Positions 8,364 through 17,454 of a stretch of DNA of 53,595 nucleotides are shown here, one piece after another. Source of the stretch: Saprospirales bacterium (GTDB lineage Bacteria > Bacteroidota > Bacteroidia > Chitinophagales > Saprospiraceae); the NCBI GenBank assembly GCA_002698985.1, contig PAAY01000025.1, positions 1 to 53,595 of the forward strand, written 5' to 3'. Every line of letters starts with the position of its first letter. The stretch's first letter is position 1. The translations under genes were made by a program, and so were the position numbers. The notes beneath the pieces were generated by a model, which was not told where the DNA came from, did not search any database, and worked only from the letters and a program-made list of their open reading frames with translations.

Positions 8364-10673
8364 CTAATTGGTGAGCGTTTTCTGGTAAGCCCGCGGCGTC
8401 ATCCCCATGCGTTTTTTGAAGAAGGTATTGAATACTGATTTGGAATTGAAGCCACTCTCGTATGCCAGTGCCAGCAGGGTCAAATGAGCTTTTGACCCAT
8501 CGGCCAGCAAGCTTTTGAAATGTTCCAAACGGTAGGTGTTTACGAACTCTGAAAAATTCATGTCCATGCCTTCATTGAGCAATTGCGAAGTGTAATTGAC
8601 AGGCAGATTCAGCAAGGCTGAAAAATCCCTCAGGCTCAGATCGGGGTTCAGAAAGGGCTTTTCTTCCTCCATGATTTTTTTTGCAATGCTGACTTTTTCT
8701 TTCAGCTCAGCATGATCGAACAGTGGTTGCTGGTATTTGCGCCGTGTAACATTTTGAGGTGTTTCTGTTCTGAAAATTTGCGACATCAGCGACTTGAATT
8801 CTTCATCTTTTTGCAGTGGCTTCAGCAAGGGATCCACATTCAAATAAACCAGCATGACCAGCCGCTTCTCAAAAGCTTTCCTCACAATATCCAATGCCTC
8901 TCCAATCTGCCCGCGGAATGTTTTTAAAATAATCATAAACAGCATGGCCCTTTCCTCAGAGGCGGTGTCCAGTGCCTTGGCCAGTTCTTCTTCCAGGGTG
9001 GCAGCGTCTTCCTTACGCCCCAGTCCTGTATAAGCCACTGCCATGCCACCCACTCTGGCGATCGGATCTTTTAGCGAAGCATACAATTGGAGTGCTTCCT
9101 TGAATTTGCCCTGTGCCACCAGTGCCTGCCCCCAATACAATGCAGAAACGATAAACCGGTCCTGTACGGCTTTATTCTTTTTAAACCAGCGGATGGCTTC
9201 ATCGTAATCCTCCTCGATGTAGTGAATGAAACCGGTCAGGTGGAAATTGATGTTCGAATGCGGGTCCAACTGAAGCGCCGTGTTGATGTAATTAAGTGCC
9301 GCTTTGCTATTGCCCTCCGCCGAAAGAATGGACGCCATGCTCTGGTAATAATCAACCGTTGGGCGCTTTTCGAAAGCACGTTGCAAATGCTCGTAGGAAG
9401 CTTTCAGGTCCCATTCAGCCAGAAACCTGATATACGACATCTGGAGTTGGCATTCGGGTAGTTCGGGATTTGTTTCAATGGCTTTCTGCAGGTAGGGGTA
9501 GCCCGCTTGAAAAGCTTCCATTGCCGGCATGAAACCCAGGGTGCCGAGCAGGGTATATCCCAGGTGCATCCCCAGGTTTGCTTCGGCAAAATCCGGATCG
9601 GATTCCAGTGTTTTTTTTAGTACATCCATTCCGGTGCGGATGTCCTGCTGGTTCATTTTCAGAAGATGGTACCGGCCCTTCAGGTAACTTTTATAAGCGC
9701 CGACGGAAACATCGGGTGTTGCAATCAATTTCTCTTCCACGTCGAAATGCCCGATGTGTTCCCTAAGCCTGTCAGCGATCAATATGCTGACCTCGTCCTC
9801 AACTTCGAAAATATCATCCGGGCTCCTGTCGAGGCTTTCCGACCAGAACTGAAAATCTTCTTTTACATCGTTCAGGGTCACCGAAACCCGCATCCGGTTT
9901 TTGCTGATCCTGACGCTGCCTTCCAGTATAATGGCCACGCCCAGTTCCTCACCGATTTTGCTCAGCGGCAGGTTTGTATCCTTGTAAAAAAAAGAGGAGG
10001 TCCGGGAAGTTACTTTGAGTTCTTTGATCCGGGCCAGGGCGTTGATGATCACTTCGGTAATTCCGTCGCACAGGTATTCGTTGTCCGCATCGCCGCTCTG
10101 GTTTTTAAAAGGCAAAACGGCAATGGCATTTTTTGACCGAAGGCGCTTGCCACTCATGGCATCCAGCTCCGGCGAAGCGAGGTCGTGGCTGGTGATGGCA
10201 AATATTTCCAGCGGGCTCGTAACATTTTTCAACTTGTAATATCCCAGCGACTTCGTTTCAATTTCGGGGTGGTTTTTCAGCTCGTCGTTCAATTTTCCGG
10301 AAATAAAAACAGAGCCGGCCATGCCCTGGCTTTCAATTCGTGAAGCCACATTTACCCCATCGCCAAAGATCTCTGTATCGTCAAAAACTATATCACCGAT
10401 GTGGATGCCTACACGGATCGGAACCACCAGGCCCCTGTTCATCGCCTGTTGGATTTCGATGGCACACCTGACAGCTTCCACGCCGCTGGTGAAAACACTC
10501 AAAGTTCCGTCGCCAAAATACTGGAGGAGGTTTCCGTGATATTTTTCGTGGAGGGAATTGAACACCTTCCTGTGTTTGGTTCGCATGGCCGAAGCCTCTT
10601 TTTCGTTTCGCTGCATGAGGGAGGTGTAACCCACAATGTCCGTAAACATCACAGCGGCAAGCTGTCTTTTCAT
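8364..10673 (-). CDS. Class III cyclase - TolB-like - TPR - AraC HTH fusion regulator
   Basis: 769 residues in four parts. Residues 1-165 are a class III nucleotide cyclase domain (AAVMFTDIVGYT; FGDGTLSVF; FGDGVNVASRIE) with both metal aspartates, D12 and D55. Residues about 180-310 are a TolB-like domain of the kind often paired with such cyclases (AVLPFKNQSGD, LCDGITEVIINAL). Residues about 330-640 are TPR-like helices. The last 100 residues are an AraC-type helix-turn-helix (LSLRDFSALL; LALAYESGFNSKSVF; RMGMTPRAY). The lysine that selects adenine in canonical cyclases is Q51 and the partner aspartate is E101, so activity and base specificity are uncertain. There is no transmembrane segment. 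It may couple a cyclase-fold sensor directly to DNA binding. Confidence 0.88.
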   Translation of the reverse strand: MKRQLAAVMFTDIVGYTSLMQRNEKEASAMRTKHRKVFNSLHEKYHGNLLQYFGDGTLSVFTSGVEAVRCAIEIQQAMNRGLVVPIRVGIHIGDIVFDDTEIFGDGVNVASRIESQGMAGSVFISGKLNDELKNHPEIETKSLGYYKLKNVTSPLEIFAITSHDLASPELDAMSGKRLRSKNAIAVLPFKNQSGDADNEYLCDGITEVIINALARIKELKVTSRTSSFFYKDTNLPLSKIGEELGVAIILEGSVRISKNRMRVSVTLNDVKEDFQFWSESLDRSPDDIFEVEDEVSILIADRLREHIGHFDVEEKLIATPDVSVGAYKSYLKGRYHLLKMNQQDIRTGMDVLKKTLESDPDFAEANLGMHLGYTLLGTLGFMPAMEAFQAGYPYLQKAIETNPELPECQLQMSYIRFLAEWDLKASYEHLQRAFEKRPTVDYYQSMASILSAEGNSKAALNYINTALQLDPHSNINFHLTGFIHYIEEDYDEAIRWFKKNKAVQDRFIVSALYWGQALVAQGKFKEALQLYASLKDPIARVGGMAVAYTGLGRKEDAATLEEELAKALDTASEERAMLFMIILKTFRGQIGEALDIVRKAFEKRLVMLVYLNVDPLLKPLQKDEEFKSLMSQIFRTETPQNVTRRKYQQPLFDHAELKEKVSIAKKIMEEEKPFLNPDLSLRDFSALLNLPVNYTSQLLNEGMDMNFSEFVNTYRLEHFKSLLADGSKAHLTLLALAYESGFNSKSVFNTFFKKRMGMTPRAYQKTLTN

Positions 10674-10836
10674 TGTATTTGTAATTTCATCTGCTGGTAA
10701 AGTTAGGAAACGCCATCCACGGCCTGCCCATGGGGCACCAATTGCTGGAATTTCGCCCGTGCTGCCTCTGCTTTCAGAAATGATTCATTTCTTTGGCGGC
10801 TATTGGATCCTACGTCATTTACCGAAGGAAAAAACA

Positions 10837-11976
10837 GTGGCAGAATACATCATCAAAACCCTGTACGGACTGGAAGAGGTGCTGGAAGCTGAGCTCCATC
10901 AATTGGGCATCCGCCACACCGAGCGCCTCAACAGGGCCGTGAAAATCGAGGGCAGCCGGGAAGACCTCTACCGCTGCAACCTTCAGCTGCGCACGGCCCT
11001 GTCGGTGCTGAAGCCCATTGCATCTTTCTATGCCCACCACGAAAATCAACTCTACAAAAGGGTGCGACGCATCAACTGGGAGGACTACCTGGGCCTCCAC
11101 CAGACCTTCGCCATCAACAGCACCGCCAACAGCCAAATCTTCACCCACAGCAAATTTGCTGCCCTGAAAACCAAAGACGCCATCGTGGATCAGTTCCGCG
11201 ACAAATACGGCGAGCGCCCTTCCGTGGACACCCAAAACCCGGACCTGCTCATTGACCTGCACATCTCCGACAAGCTGGTAAGCCTCTCGCTGGACAGCAG
11301 CGGCACCACCCTCGACCGGCGGGGCTACCGGACGGAACGCACCGAAGCTCCTATCAACGAAGTGCTGGCCGCCGGCATGCTGGCCCTAAGCGGCTGGGAA
11401 CCCGGCCAGGCCCTGCTCGACCCCATGTGCGGTTCGGGAACCATCGCCATAGAAGCAGCCATGATGGCAGCGGGCATTCCACCGGGCATCAACCGACATT
11501 TTGCCTTCGAGAAATGGCCGGATTTTGACGAAGAAAAATGGAAAGAGCTAAAGCATGAATTGAAGACCGCAAAGCCGCCCGACATCCCACTGATCTTCGC
11601 CAGAGACGCCGACCCCCATGCGCTGCGGCTGGCCAGACAAAATGCCCGCCGGGCAGGTGTGGAGGATTGGATCCATTTCGAAAATGCCAATTTCTTTGAA
11701 TCGGCTCCGCCAATGCCGGGCTGCCGGCTGATCATGAATCCACCCTACGGCCAGCGGCTGCAACCCGGCTCCATGCAAGATTTTTACAAAAAAATTGGTG
11801 ACACCCTCAAGTCAAACTACCAGGGTTCTGAGGCCTGGATCATCAGCGCTAACCTGCAAGACCTTAAGTTTGTGGGTCTTCGCCCATCCCGGAAAATCAA
11901 ACTCTTCAACGGCTCACTGGAATGCCGTTTCCAGAAATACGAGTTGTATGCGGGGAGCAGGAAGAAGAGGGAGTAG
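10837..11976 (+). CDS. THUMP-domain 23S rRNA (guanine-N2)-methyltransferase, RlmL-like
   Basis: 379 residues from a GTG at 10837. The family begins a few residues before a K-T-x-x-GLEE motif, and here AEYIIKTLYGLEEVLEAEL follows the GTG at once; an in-frame ATG at 10780 would add 19 unlike residues. An N-terminal THUMP RNA-binding domain (to about residue 160) is followed by a class I methyltransferase: LLDPMCGSGTIAIEAA is the SAM site and MNPPYGQR the catalytic NPPY motif for N2-guanine. It matches the N-terminal half of E. coli RlmL; the RlmK half is absent, as is usual in this phylum. The stop codon lies inside the first unit of a 7-bp tandem repeat. Confidence 0.88.
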   Translation: MAEYIIKTLYGLEEVLEAELHQLGIRHTERLNRAVKIEGSREDLYRCNLQLRTALSVLKPIASFYAHHENQLYKRVRRINWEDYLGLHQTFAINSTANSQIFTHSKFAALKTKDAIVDQFRDKYGERPSVDTQNPDLLIDLHISDKLVSLSLDSSGTTLDRRGYRTERTEAPINEVLAAGMLALSGWEPGQALLDPMCGSGTIAIEAAMMAAGIPPGINRHFAFEKWPDFDEEKWKELKHELKTAKPPDIPLIFARDADPHALRLARQNARRAGVEDWIHFENANFFESAPPMPGCRLIMNPPYGQRLQPGSMQDFYKKIGDTLKSNYQGSEAWIISANLQDLKFVGLRPSRKIKLFNGSLECRFQKYELYAGSRKKRE

Positions 11977-12019
11977 AGAGTAGGGAGTAGGGAGTAGAGA
12001 GTAGAGAGTAGAGAGTAGA
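11971..12019 (+). repeat. Heptamer tandem repeat GAGTAGR, 7 copies
   Basis: Seven head-to-tail copies of GAGTAGA or GAGTAGG. The first copy contains the TAG stop of the RlmL-like gene. Confidence 0.95.
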
Positions 12020-12040
12020 GGGAGGCGCTAGCTATTCGTT

Positions 12041-12158
12041 CATTCCTCATCCCTCATCCCTCATTCCTGGTTTAGGGTGTAGGGTTTAGAGTGTAGGGTT
12101 TGGGGGCGCTAGCGCTTTCATTCCTCCCCCGAAAGCTTTCGGGGCATCCCTCATTCCT
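12041..12158 (+). repeat. Further heptamer repeats (CATYCCT; TTTAGGG-like) with GCGCTAGC palindromes
   Basis: Four CATYCCT heptamers (12041-12068) are followed by five heptamers of the type TTTAGGG, TGTAGGG, TTTAGAG, TGTAGGG, TTTGGGG (12071-12105), the palindrome CCCGAAAGCTTTCGGG (12128-12143), and two more CATYCCT units (12145-12158). GCGCTAGC occurs at about 12025 and again near 12107. The G-runs could form quadruplexes. Confidence 0.9.
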
Positions 12159-12177
12159 GGTTTAGGGTTTGGGCCAT

Positions 12178-12225
12178 CAACAATTTCAACAGTCTCAACA
12201 GTCTCAACAATCTCAACAACATCAA
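12178..12225 (+). repeat. 9-bp tandem repeat CAACARTCT, about 5 copies
   Basis: Consecutive 9-mers CAACAATTT, CAACAGTCT, CAACAGTCT, CAACAATCT and CAACAACAT, then CAA. The period differs from the heptamers just upstream. Confidence 0.9.
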
Positions 12226-12237
12226 TAAATATTTCTT

Positions 12238-12285
12238 AAACACGGCGTGGCCGTTAAAACTCCGCCAGAGGCGGAAAAACGCACA
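12238..12285 (+). repeat. Hairpin array D, upstream of the symporter gene
   Basis: TAAAC linker, hairpin ACGGC-GTG-GCCGT (12242-12254), linker TAAAAC, hairpin TCCGCC-AGA-GGCGGA (12261-12275), linker AAAAAC, then a cut-off GCAC half-unit, ending five bases before the ATG at 12291. It is a short, degenerate member of the GTTTA-linked palindrome family, in the same orientation as array A. Confidence 0.8.
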
Positions 12286-12290
12286 AGCTT

Positions 12291-14018
12291 ATGCATTGGA
12301 TTGACTGGGCAGTGATGCTGCTGGTTTTGATTGCGATCATCGCTTACGGAGTATGGAAAACGAGAACGATCAACACCTCGCAGGGCTACCTGCGTGGCGA
12401 CCGGGACCTGAGCTGGCTTACGGTAGGATTGTCGGTTATGGCCACTCAGGCCAGCGCCATCACCTTTTTGTCCACTCCCGGCCAGGGTTATGACGATGGC
12501 GTGCGTTTCGTACAGTTTTACTACGGCATGCCGCTGGCCATGATCATCATCTGCATTTTCATCCTGCCCATTTACTACCGCCTCAATGTTTATACGGCCT
12601 ACGAATACCTGGAGAACCGTTTCGACAAAAAGACCCGGACACTGGCGGCGGTGTTGTTCCTTTTTTCCCGAGGCATGGCGGCGGCTTTTACCATCTGTGC
12701 ACCGTCCATCATCCTCAACAACATCATGGGCTGGGACCTGTACACCACCATCGTCATCATTGGACTGGTCGTCACTTTTTACACGGCCATGGGTGGCACC
12801 AAAGCCGTCAGCTACACCCAGAAGCACCAGATGACCGTCATGCTGACGGGGCTTGTGCTGGCAGCCATCCTCATTGTCGTCAACCTGCCCGGGGAGGTCA
12901 GCCTCAGCGATGCGGTAGGTGTCGCTTCGCAAATGGGCAAAATGGAAGCTTTCGACATCGATTGGGACCTCTCCAACCGCTACAACGTGTGGTCGGGAAT
13001 GACGGCAGCGCTCTTCCTGTTCCTGTCTTATTTCGGAACCGACCAGTCGCAGGTGCAGCGTTACCTGACGGGGCGCTCCCTCCGGCAAAGCCGCATCGGG
13101 CTTTTGCTCAACGGATTCATCAAAATCCCCATGCAGTTTCTGGTCTTGTTCACCGGGGTGATGGTGTTCGTCTTTTACCTCTTCGTGCAGCCGCCCGTGC
13201 ATTTCAACAAATCGAACATGGCCCGGCTGGAGGCCTCACCGGAATGGAAAATGCAACTGGAAGAGGTGCAAAGGGAGTACGACGCCGTTTTCGAAGAAAA
13301 GGAAAAAACCACGCTGAACCTGATCGGTGCCCTTCGGCAAAAGGACCCAACGGCCATTGCCCAAAACAAAGCCGAACTTCAGAAATGGCAGGCCGAAGAC
13401 AAGCGGGTGCGGGCCCGGGTGGACTCCCTGCTGGAAGCCCAGGCAAAAGCCACCGGCAGTTCCGTAGAAACCAACGACCGGGACTACGTTTTCATCAGCT
13501 ACATCCTGGGGCATTTCCCGAGGGGCGTCGTCGGGTTGCTGTTTGCGGTGATCATCTGTGCGGCCATGTCGTCCACAGCCTCTGAGCTCACAGCCCTGTC
13601 CACCACCACCGTTGTGGATGTGTACAAGCGCTCATTCCGGCCGGGTGCTTCCGACCACCACTACCTCGTCGTGTCAAAAGGATTTACCGTGCTGTGGGGG
13701 CTGGTGGCCATCGCCTTTGCCACCATCGCCTCGCTGTTCGAAAACCTCATCCAGGCCGTCAACATCGTGGGCTCACTGCTGTACGGTGCCATTCTGGGCA
13801 TCTTCCTGGTGGCCTTTTTCTTCAAAAGGATCGGCGCCACCCCGGCCTTCATCGGCGGCCTGGTGGCCGAAGCCGTGGTGCTGGCTGTCTATTTCACCGA
13901 CAAAGCCGATGGCGTGGAAGACATCGGCTTTCTCTGGCTCAACCCCATCGGCTGTGCAGTGGTCATCGGCGTCAGCTGGCTGGTGCAAATGGGGATGGGG
14001 AGGAAGGAGGCCGTCTAA
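12291..14018 (+). CDS. Sodium:solute symporter (SSS family)
   Basis: 575 residues with about 13 hydrophobic helices in the LeuT-like SSS pattern: MHWIDWAVMLLVLIAIIAYG opens the protein, GLSVMATQASAITFLSTPGQGYDDG is the SSS core, and the conserved later segment GLLFAVIICAAMSSTASELTALSTT carries the Ser residues expected at the second sodium site. Between residues about 305 and 390 lies a long charged, coiled-coil-like soluble insert (EEVQREYDAVFEEKEK), seen in some Bacteroidota SSS proteins. It imports a small solute, perhaps a sugar or organic acid, with Na+; substrate not determinable. The start is directly preceded by hairpin array D, and a bidirectional terminator follows. Confidence 0.9.
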   Translation: MHWIDWAVMLLVLIAIIAYGVWKTRTINTSQGYLRGDRDLSWLTVGLSVMATQASAITFLSTPGQGYDDGVRFVQFYYGMPLAMIIICIFILPIYYRLNVYTAYEYLENRFDKKTRTLAAVLFLFSRGMAAAFTICAPSIILNNIMGWDLYTTIVIIGLVVTFYTAMGGTKAVSYTQKHQMTVMLTGLVLAAILIVVNLPGEVSLSDAVGVASQMGKMEAFDIDWDLSNRYNVWSGMTAALFLFLSYFGTDQSQVQRYLTGRSLRQSRIGLLLNGFIKIPMQFLVLFTGVMVFVFYLFVQPPVHFNKSNMARLEASPEWKMQLEEVQREYDAVFEEKEKTTLNLIGALRQKDPTAIAQNKAELQKWQAEDKRVRARVDSLLEAQAKATGSSVETNDRDYVFISYILGHFPRGVVGLLFAVIICAAMSSTASELTALSTTTVVDVYKRSFRPGASDHHYLVVSKGFTVLWGLVAIAFATIASLFENLIQAVNIVGSLLYGAILGIFLVAFFFKRIGATPAFIGGLVAEAVVLAVYFTDKADGVEDIGFLWLNPIGCAVVIGVSWLVQMGMGRKEAV

Positions 14019-14040
14019 AGCCCGTCTCCCCCCAAACCAC

Positions 14041-14073
14041 AAAAGCCGCACGAATCAACTCCGTGCGGCTTTT
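14041..14073. terminator. Bidirectional terminator between symporter and TlpA genes
   Basis: AAAAGCCGCACG (14041-14052) and CGTGCGGCTTTT (14062-14073) form a perfect 12-bp stem with a 9-nt loop, with A/T runs on both sides. It lies in the 81-nt gap between convergent genes and can serve both. Confidence 0.88.
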
Positions 14074-14099
14074 GAATTTTTAGCGGGTAGCAGTGGTGT

Positions 14100-14597
14100 T
14101 TACTTCTCTGAAGCCTTGGCCACTTGCTCTTCCAGTTCCACTTCATCACCGGGGACGTAGCCGTTGTGTTCGTAAACGATGACACCGTCTTTGGTGGCCA
14201 CGAGGGTTTGGGGGATGGTCTGGAAGTTGAAAGCGTTGCGCATGGACTCTTCGTTGCCGGCAAAGATGGTATAGGTCCAGCCTTTGGATTCCACCATGCC
14301 GGGCACCTTGGGCAGGGCACGTTGGTTGTCGATGGTGATGGCGATCAGCTCCACATTGTATTCATCCTGCCACTCCTCGTAGTAATCGGCAATGGCATCC
14401 AGCTCTTTTTTACAGGGCGAGCACCAGGTGGCCCAGAAATCGAGAATGACGGTTTTGCCGCTTTTCAGAATGTAGTCTTTCAGGTTGATGGTTTGTCCAT
14501 CGAGGGTTTTCACGGTCACATTGGGGACGGTTTTCTGAGCGTTGGCCGAGAGGCCGAAGGAGAACAGCAGAAATGCTAAAATTGTCAAATGCTTCAT
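14100..14597 (-). CDS. TlpA-like thiol:disulfide oxidoreductase
   Basis: 165 residues: a cleavable signal peptide (cut after SANA, about residue 20), then a thioredoxin fold with the active site WCSPC (C59, C62) in VILDFWATWCSPCK and the cis-proline loop FQTIPQTLV. Members reduce or shuffle disulfides in the periplasm. It is divergent from the DUF6029 gene, with Omp28 next; this trio recurs in Bacteroidota, and the Omp28 protein has its own CVNC pair, a plausible substrate (inference). Confidence 0.9.
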   Translation of the reverse strand: MKHLTILAFLLFSFGLSANAQKTVPNVTVKTLDGQTINLKDYILKSGKTVILDFWATWCSPCKKELDAIADYYEEWQDEYNVELIAITIDNQRALPKVPGMVESKGWTYTIFAGNEESMRNAFNFQTIPQTLVATKDGVIVYEHNGYVPGDEVELEEQVAKASEK

Positions 14598-14621
14598 GTT
14601 CTATGATTTAGATGAATGAAA

Positions 14622-14655
14622 GTTGAGTGAAGGCTCTTCAGGATGGCTACCTTTG
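14622..14655 (+). promoter_or_regulatory. Candidate promoter of the DUF6029-Omp28 genes
   Basis: GTTG at 14622-14625 and an exact TACCTTTG -7 box at 14648-14655, 22 nt apart, leave a leader of about 130 nt before the ATG at 14788. Confidence 0.5.
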
Positions 14656-14787
14656 CCATTGCCAATTCCGAAAAATCGTGGCGTAAAACTAATTTTTACG
14701 AGGCATTCGCCCAGCACGATGTTTTCAATTAACCCCAGTTTAACCGGATGTGTAACCGAACCAACAAAACGGCAACCCAATCTATTC

Positions 14788-16482
14788 ATGTTCAGCTTCA
14801 GACCTTTTCTTTTTTTCGTCGCAATGGCCTTGCTGCTCATTGCAAGTGCCGATGCAAGCGCCCAAAATGACAACAACCAGGGCCGCCTTTCCGGCAATTT
14901 TGAAACCACGGGCAATTTCTACATCCGTGATTCGCTCATCGGCGCTGCCAACACTCCGCAGTACGACCGCCAGAAATACGGCGCCGATGCCTGGTTAAAC
15001 CTGAATTACAATTACATGGGTTTCGACATGGGCCTCCGCTTCGACATGTTCCAGAACTCCAACCTGCTGAATCCCACCGGTTCTTACACCGACCAGGGCA
15101 TTGGCCGCTGGTACATCAGCAAGAAAATTCACAAGCTGGGCATCACCGGTGGCTACATCTACGACCAGATCGGCAGCGGCATTGTTTTCAGGGCCTATGA
15201 AGAACGGGCCCTCGCCATCGATCAGGCGCTGTATGGCCTTCGCCTTACTTACGATCTTACACCCGACTGGCGGATAAAGGTTTTTTCCGGAAGGCAGAAA
15301 CAGCAGTTTTCCAGCTACAAGAGTGTGATCAGGGGTATTTCCATAGATGGCTTTGTGGCACCCGATTCTTCTTCGGTAACTTTTGCGCCGGGCTTTGCCG
15401 TAGTGGGCCGCACCCTGGCCGATGCCGACATGAACAACCTGGTGGCCAACCTGAATTCTTACCGCAAGGAGGACGTGGAAGGCATGCAACCCAAGTACAA
15501 TACTTACGCTTTCACGGCTTACAATACCCTGACCGCCGGGCCAATATCCTGGTATGTGGAAGGGGCCTACAAAACCAAGGATATCTTTTTGGATCCTTTC
15601 GAGGAGCGCATCACCGTCAGCGATGACACCGTGACCGGGAGGTACGTTCAGCGAACCGGAACCGTCATTTACAGCAGCCTCAGCTACGCCAACAAAGGTC
15701 TGGGCATTACGCTGGAAGGCAAGCGCACCCAGGATTTCGACTTCCGCACACGGCCGCAAGAGGAGGGCAACCGGGGCTTGATGCACTACATCCCACCGAT
15801 GACCCGGGTGAACACCTACCGCCTGCTGGCCCGTTATGCCGCCGCCACACAGTTCGTGGGTGAACTGGCCTTCCAGGCCGATGTGAGCTACCGGGTGAAC
15901 AAAGCCCTGCTGCTGAGCGCCAACTACAGCAACATCACCGACCTGGACGACAACCAACTCTACCGGGAAATTTTTACCGAAGTGCAATACAAACACGAGC
16001 GCAAGTGGATCCTGCTGGGTGGGGTACAGTTGCAGAACTACAACCAGGAAGTTTACCAGTTCAAACCCGGTGTGGCACCTGTCAAAACGGTGACGCCCTA
16101 TGCCGACTTCCTCTACAAGTTTGACCGCAAAAAGGCCATCCGCTTTGAGGCGCAATACATGAACGTGAGTAAAGACCACGGCGAGCGCAGCGACTTCGGC
16201 AACTGGGCCTTCGGGCTGGTGGAACTCACCCTGGCACCGCACTGGACCTTTTCTGTTTCAGACATGTTCAACATAGCCCCGGGCAAATTGTCGCCGGTTG
16301 GTGAGAACGGTGAGAAAGCCAAGGTGCACTACACCCGCTTTGACGTTTTCTACGCCTACCGGGCCAACCGCATTTCCATTGGCTACATCCGGCAACCGGA
16401 GGGCATCGTTTGTTCCGGCGGCATCTGCCGGCTGGAGCCGGCCTTCAACGGGGTGAGAACCTCCATCAGCGCAACATTCTAA
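14788..16482 (+). CDS. DUF6029 family outer-membrane beta-barrel protein
   Basis: 564 residues from the ATG at 14788, which opens a clear signal peptide (FRPFLFFVAMALLLI, cut after ASAQ); the frame is open further upstream but codes nothing like a signal. The mature part is a long run of amphipathic strands with many Tyr and Trp (LNLNYNYMGFDMGLRFDMF, WYISKKIHKLGITGGYIYDQ) ending in a strand with aromatic/phenylalanine C-terminus (TSISATF), as expected for an outer-membrane barrel. This is the DUF6029 protein that accompanies Omp28-related proteins in Bacteroidota. Function is unknown; a porin or a secretion-associated barrel is possible. Confidence 0.8.
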   Translation: MFSFRPFLFFVAMALLLIASADASAQNDNNQGRLSGNFETTGNFYIRDSLIGAANTPQYDRQKYGADAWLNLNYNYMGFDMGLRFDMFQNSNLLNPTGSYTDQGIGRWYISKKIHKLGITGGYIYDQIGSGIVFRAYEERALAIDQALYGLRLTYDLTPDWRIKVFSGRQKQQFSSYKSVIRGISIDGFVAPDSSSVTFAPGFAVVGRTLADADMNNLVANLNSYRKEDVEGMQPKYNTYAFTAYNTLTAGPISWYVEGAYKTKDIFLDPFEERITVSDDTVTGRYVQRTGTVIYSSLSYANKGLGITLEGKRTQDFDFRTRPQEEGNRGLMHYIPPMTRVNTYRLLARYAAATQFVGELAFQADVSYRVNKALLLSANYSNITDLDDNQLYREIFTEVQYKHERKWILLGGVQLQNYNQEVYQFKPGVAPVKTVTPYADFLYKFDRKKAIRFEAQYMNVSKDHGERSDFGNWAFGLVELTLAPHWTFSVSDMFNIAPGKLSPVGENGEKAKVHYTRFDVFYAYRANRISIGYIRQPEGIVCSGGICRLEPAFNGVRTSISATF

Positions 16483-16614
16483 TTGGGGTTTTTGCTGCGC
16501 TGGTTTGTCAGGTTTTTTCGAAGGATTCTGGCTTGAGAAAAAACCAATAAAAACCTCAAAAACCCCAAAAAACCCCAAGAAAAACCCTCAGAAAAACATT
16601 AAAAAACTTCCACC

Positions 16615-17454
16615 ATGTTTCTTCGCTTCGCAAAATTCCTGATGATCGCGCTTGCCTTTGCAAGTTGCGACGAAATAGCACCCACGGTCACCGGCTCCAT
16701 GGGCAACACCGGCCCTGGTCCCGACCTCACCAACCAGCAGCGCCAGGTACTGATAGAGGAATTCACCGGGGTGCGCTGTGTGAACTGCCCAGCCGGCAGC
16801 GCCGCCATCGAAGACCTCATTGCCATCCATGGCCCGCAACTGGTGGCGGTGTCCATCCATGCCGGGGAGTTTGCTCCGCCGTATTCCGACAGCCAGTACG
16901 ATTTCCGGACACCGGAAGGAGACCAGTTGCTGAGCTATCTCGGAGAACCTTTTGGCTACCCTACAGCCGTGGTCAACAGAAAGCTTTTCGACGGGGAGTT
17001 CGACCTGCAACTGGGGCAGAGCCAGTGGGCCGGCTACATTCAGCAGGAACTGCAGGAAGACCCTAAAGTGAAGCTCAAAATTGAACCGAGCTACAATGCG
17101 CAAACGGAAAAGCTGGATGCACTGATCACCATCCTGGTGGTAGAAGACGTTGTGGAACCGGACGTCAGGCTGAGCATCATGATTACGGAAAGCGGTGTGC
17201 AGGACATGCAACTGACCCCTTCGGGCAAACAGGCCGACTACACCCACAAACACATCTTGCGGACGATGATGACCAATTACGACGGGGCTGTCATTTCCGA
17301 CGAGCTGACTGCCGGAAAACAGATCACGAAAAGCTTTTCCATGGATTGGAATCCCGATTGGGACGTGAACAACTGCGATATCCTGGCATTTGTGAGCTTG
17401 GGCGGCACGGCCAAAGACGTGCTGCAAGCCCACCACGTGCACATCATAGAATGA
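16615..17454 (+). CDS. Omp28-related lipoprotein with thioredoxin-like fold
   Basis: 279 residues. The signal peptide ends ALAFASC, giving lipidated C18. The domain begins with LIEEFTGVRCVNCPAGS, the Omp28 hallmark, where CVNC occupies the position of a thioredoxin active site; AVSIHAGEFAPP and FGYPTAVVNRK continue the fold. Porphyromonas Omp28 is a surface lipoprotein proposed as an adhesin. It follows DUF6029 by 132 nt of A-rich sequence, with no terminator between, so the two are probably co-expressed. Its TGA is part of a TGATCA palindrome that also supplies the stop codon of the convergent DUF6427 gene. Confidence 0.85.
   Translation: MFLRFAKFLMIALAFASCDEIAPTVTGSMGNTGPGPDLTNQQRQVLIEEFTGVRCVNCPAGSAAIEDLIAIHGPQLVAVSIHAGEFAPPYSDSQYDFRTPEGDQLLSYLGEPFGYPTAVVNRKLFDGEFDLQLGQSQWAGYIQQELQEDPKVKLKIEPSYNAQTEKLDALITILVVEDVVEPDVRLSIMITESGVQDMQLTPSGKQADYTHKHILRTMMTNYDGAVISDELTAGKQITKSFSMDWNPDWDVNNCDILAFVSLGGTAKDVLQAHHVHIIE

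Noticed and set aside
10636-10836. N-terminal extension of the RlmL-like methylase
   Set aside because: The extra 67 residues are antisense to the cyclase fusion's 5' end and intergenic DNA; the family start fits the GTG at 10837.
12071-12105. Telomere or linear-replicon end
   Set aside because: The TTTAGGG-like run is short, internal, flanked by normal genes and part of a set of unrelated heptamer repeats.
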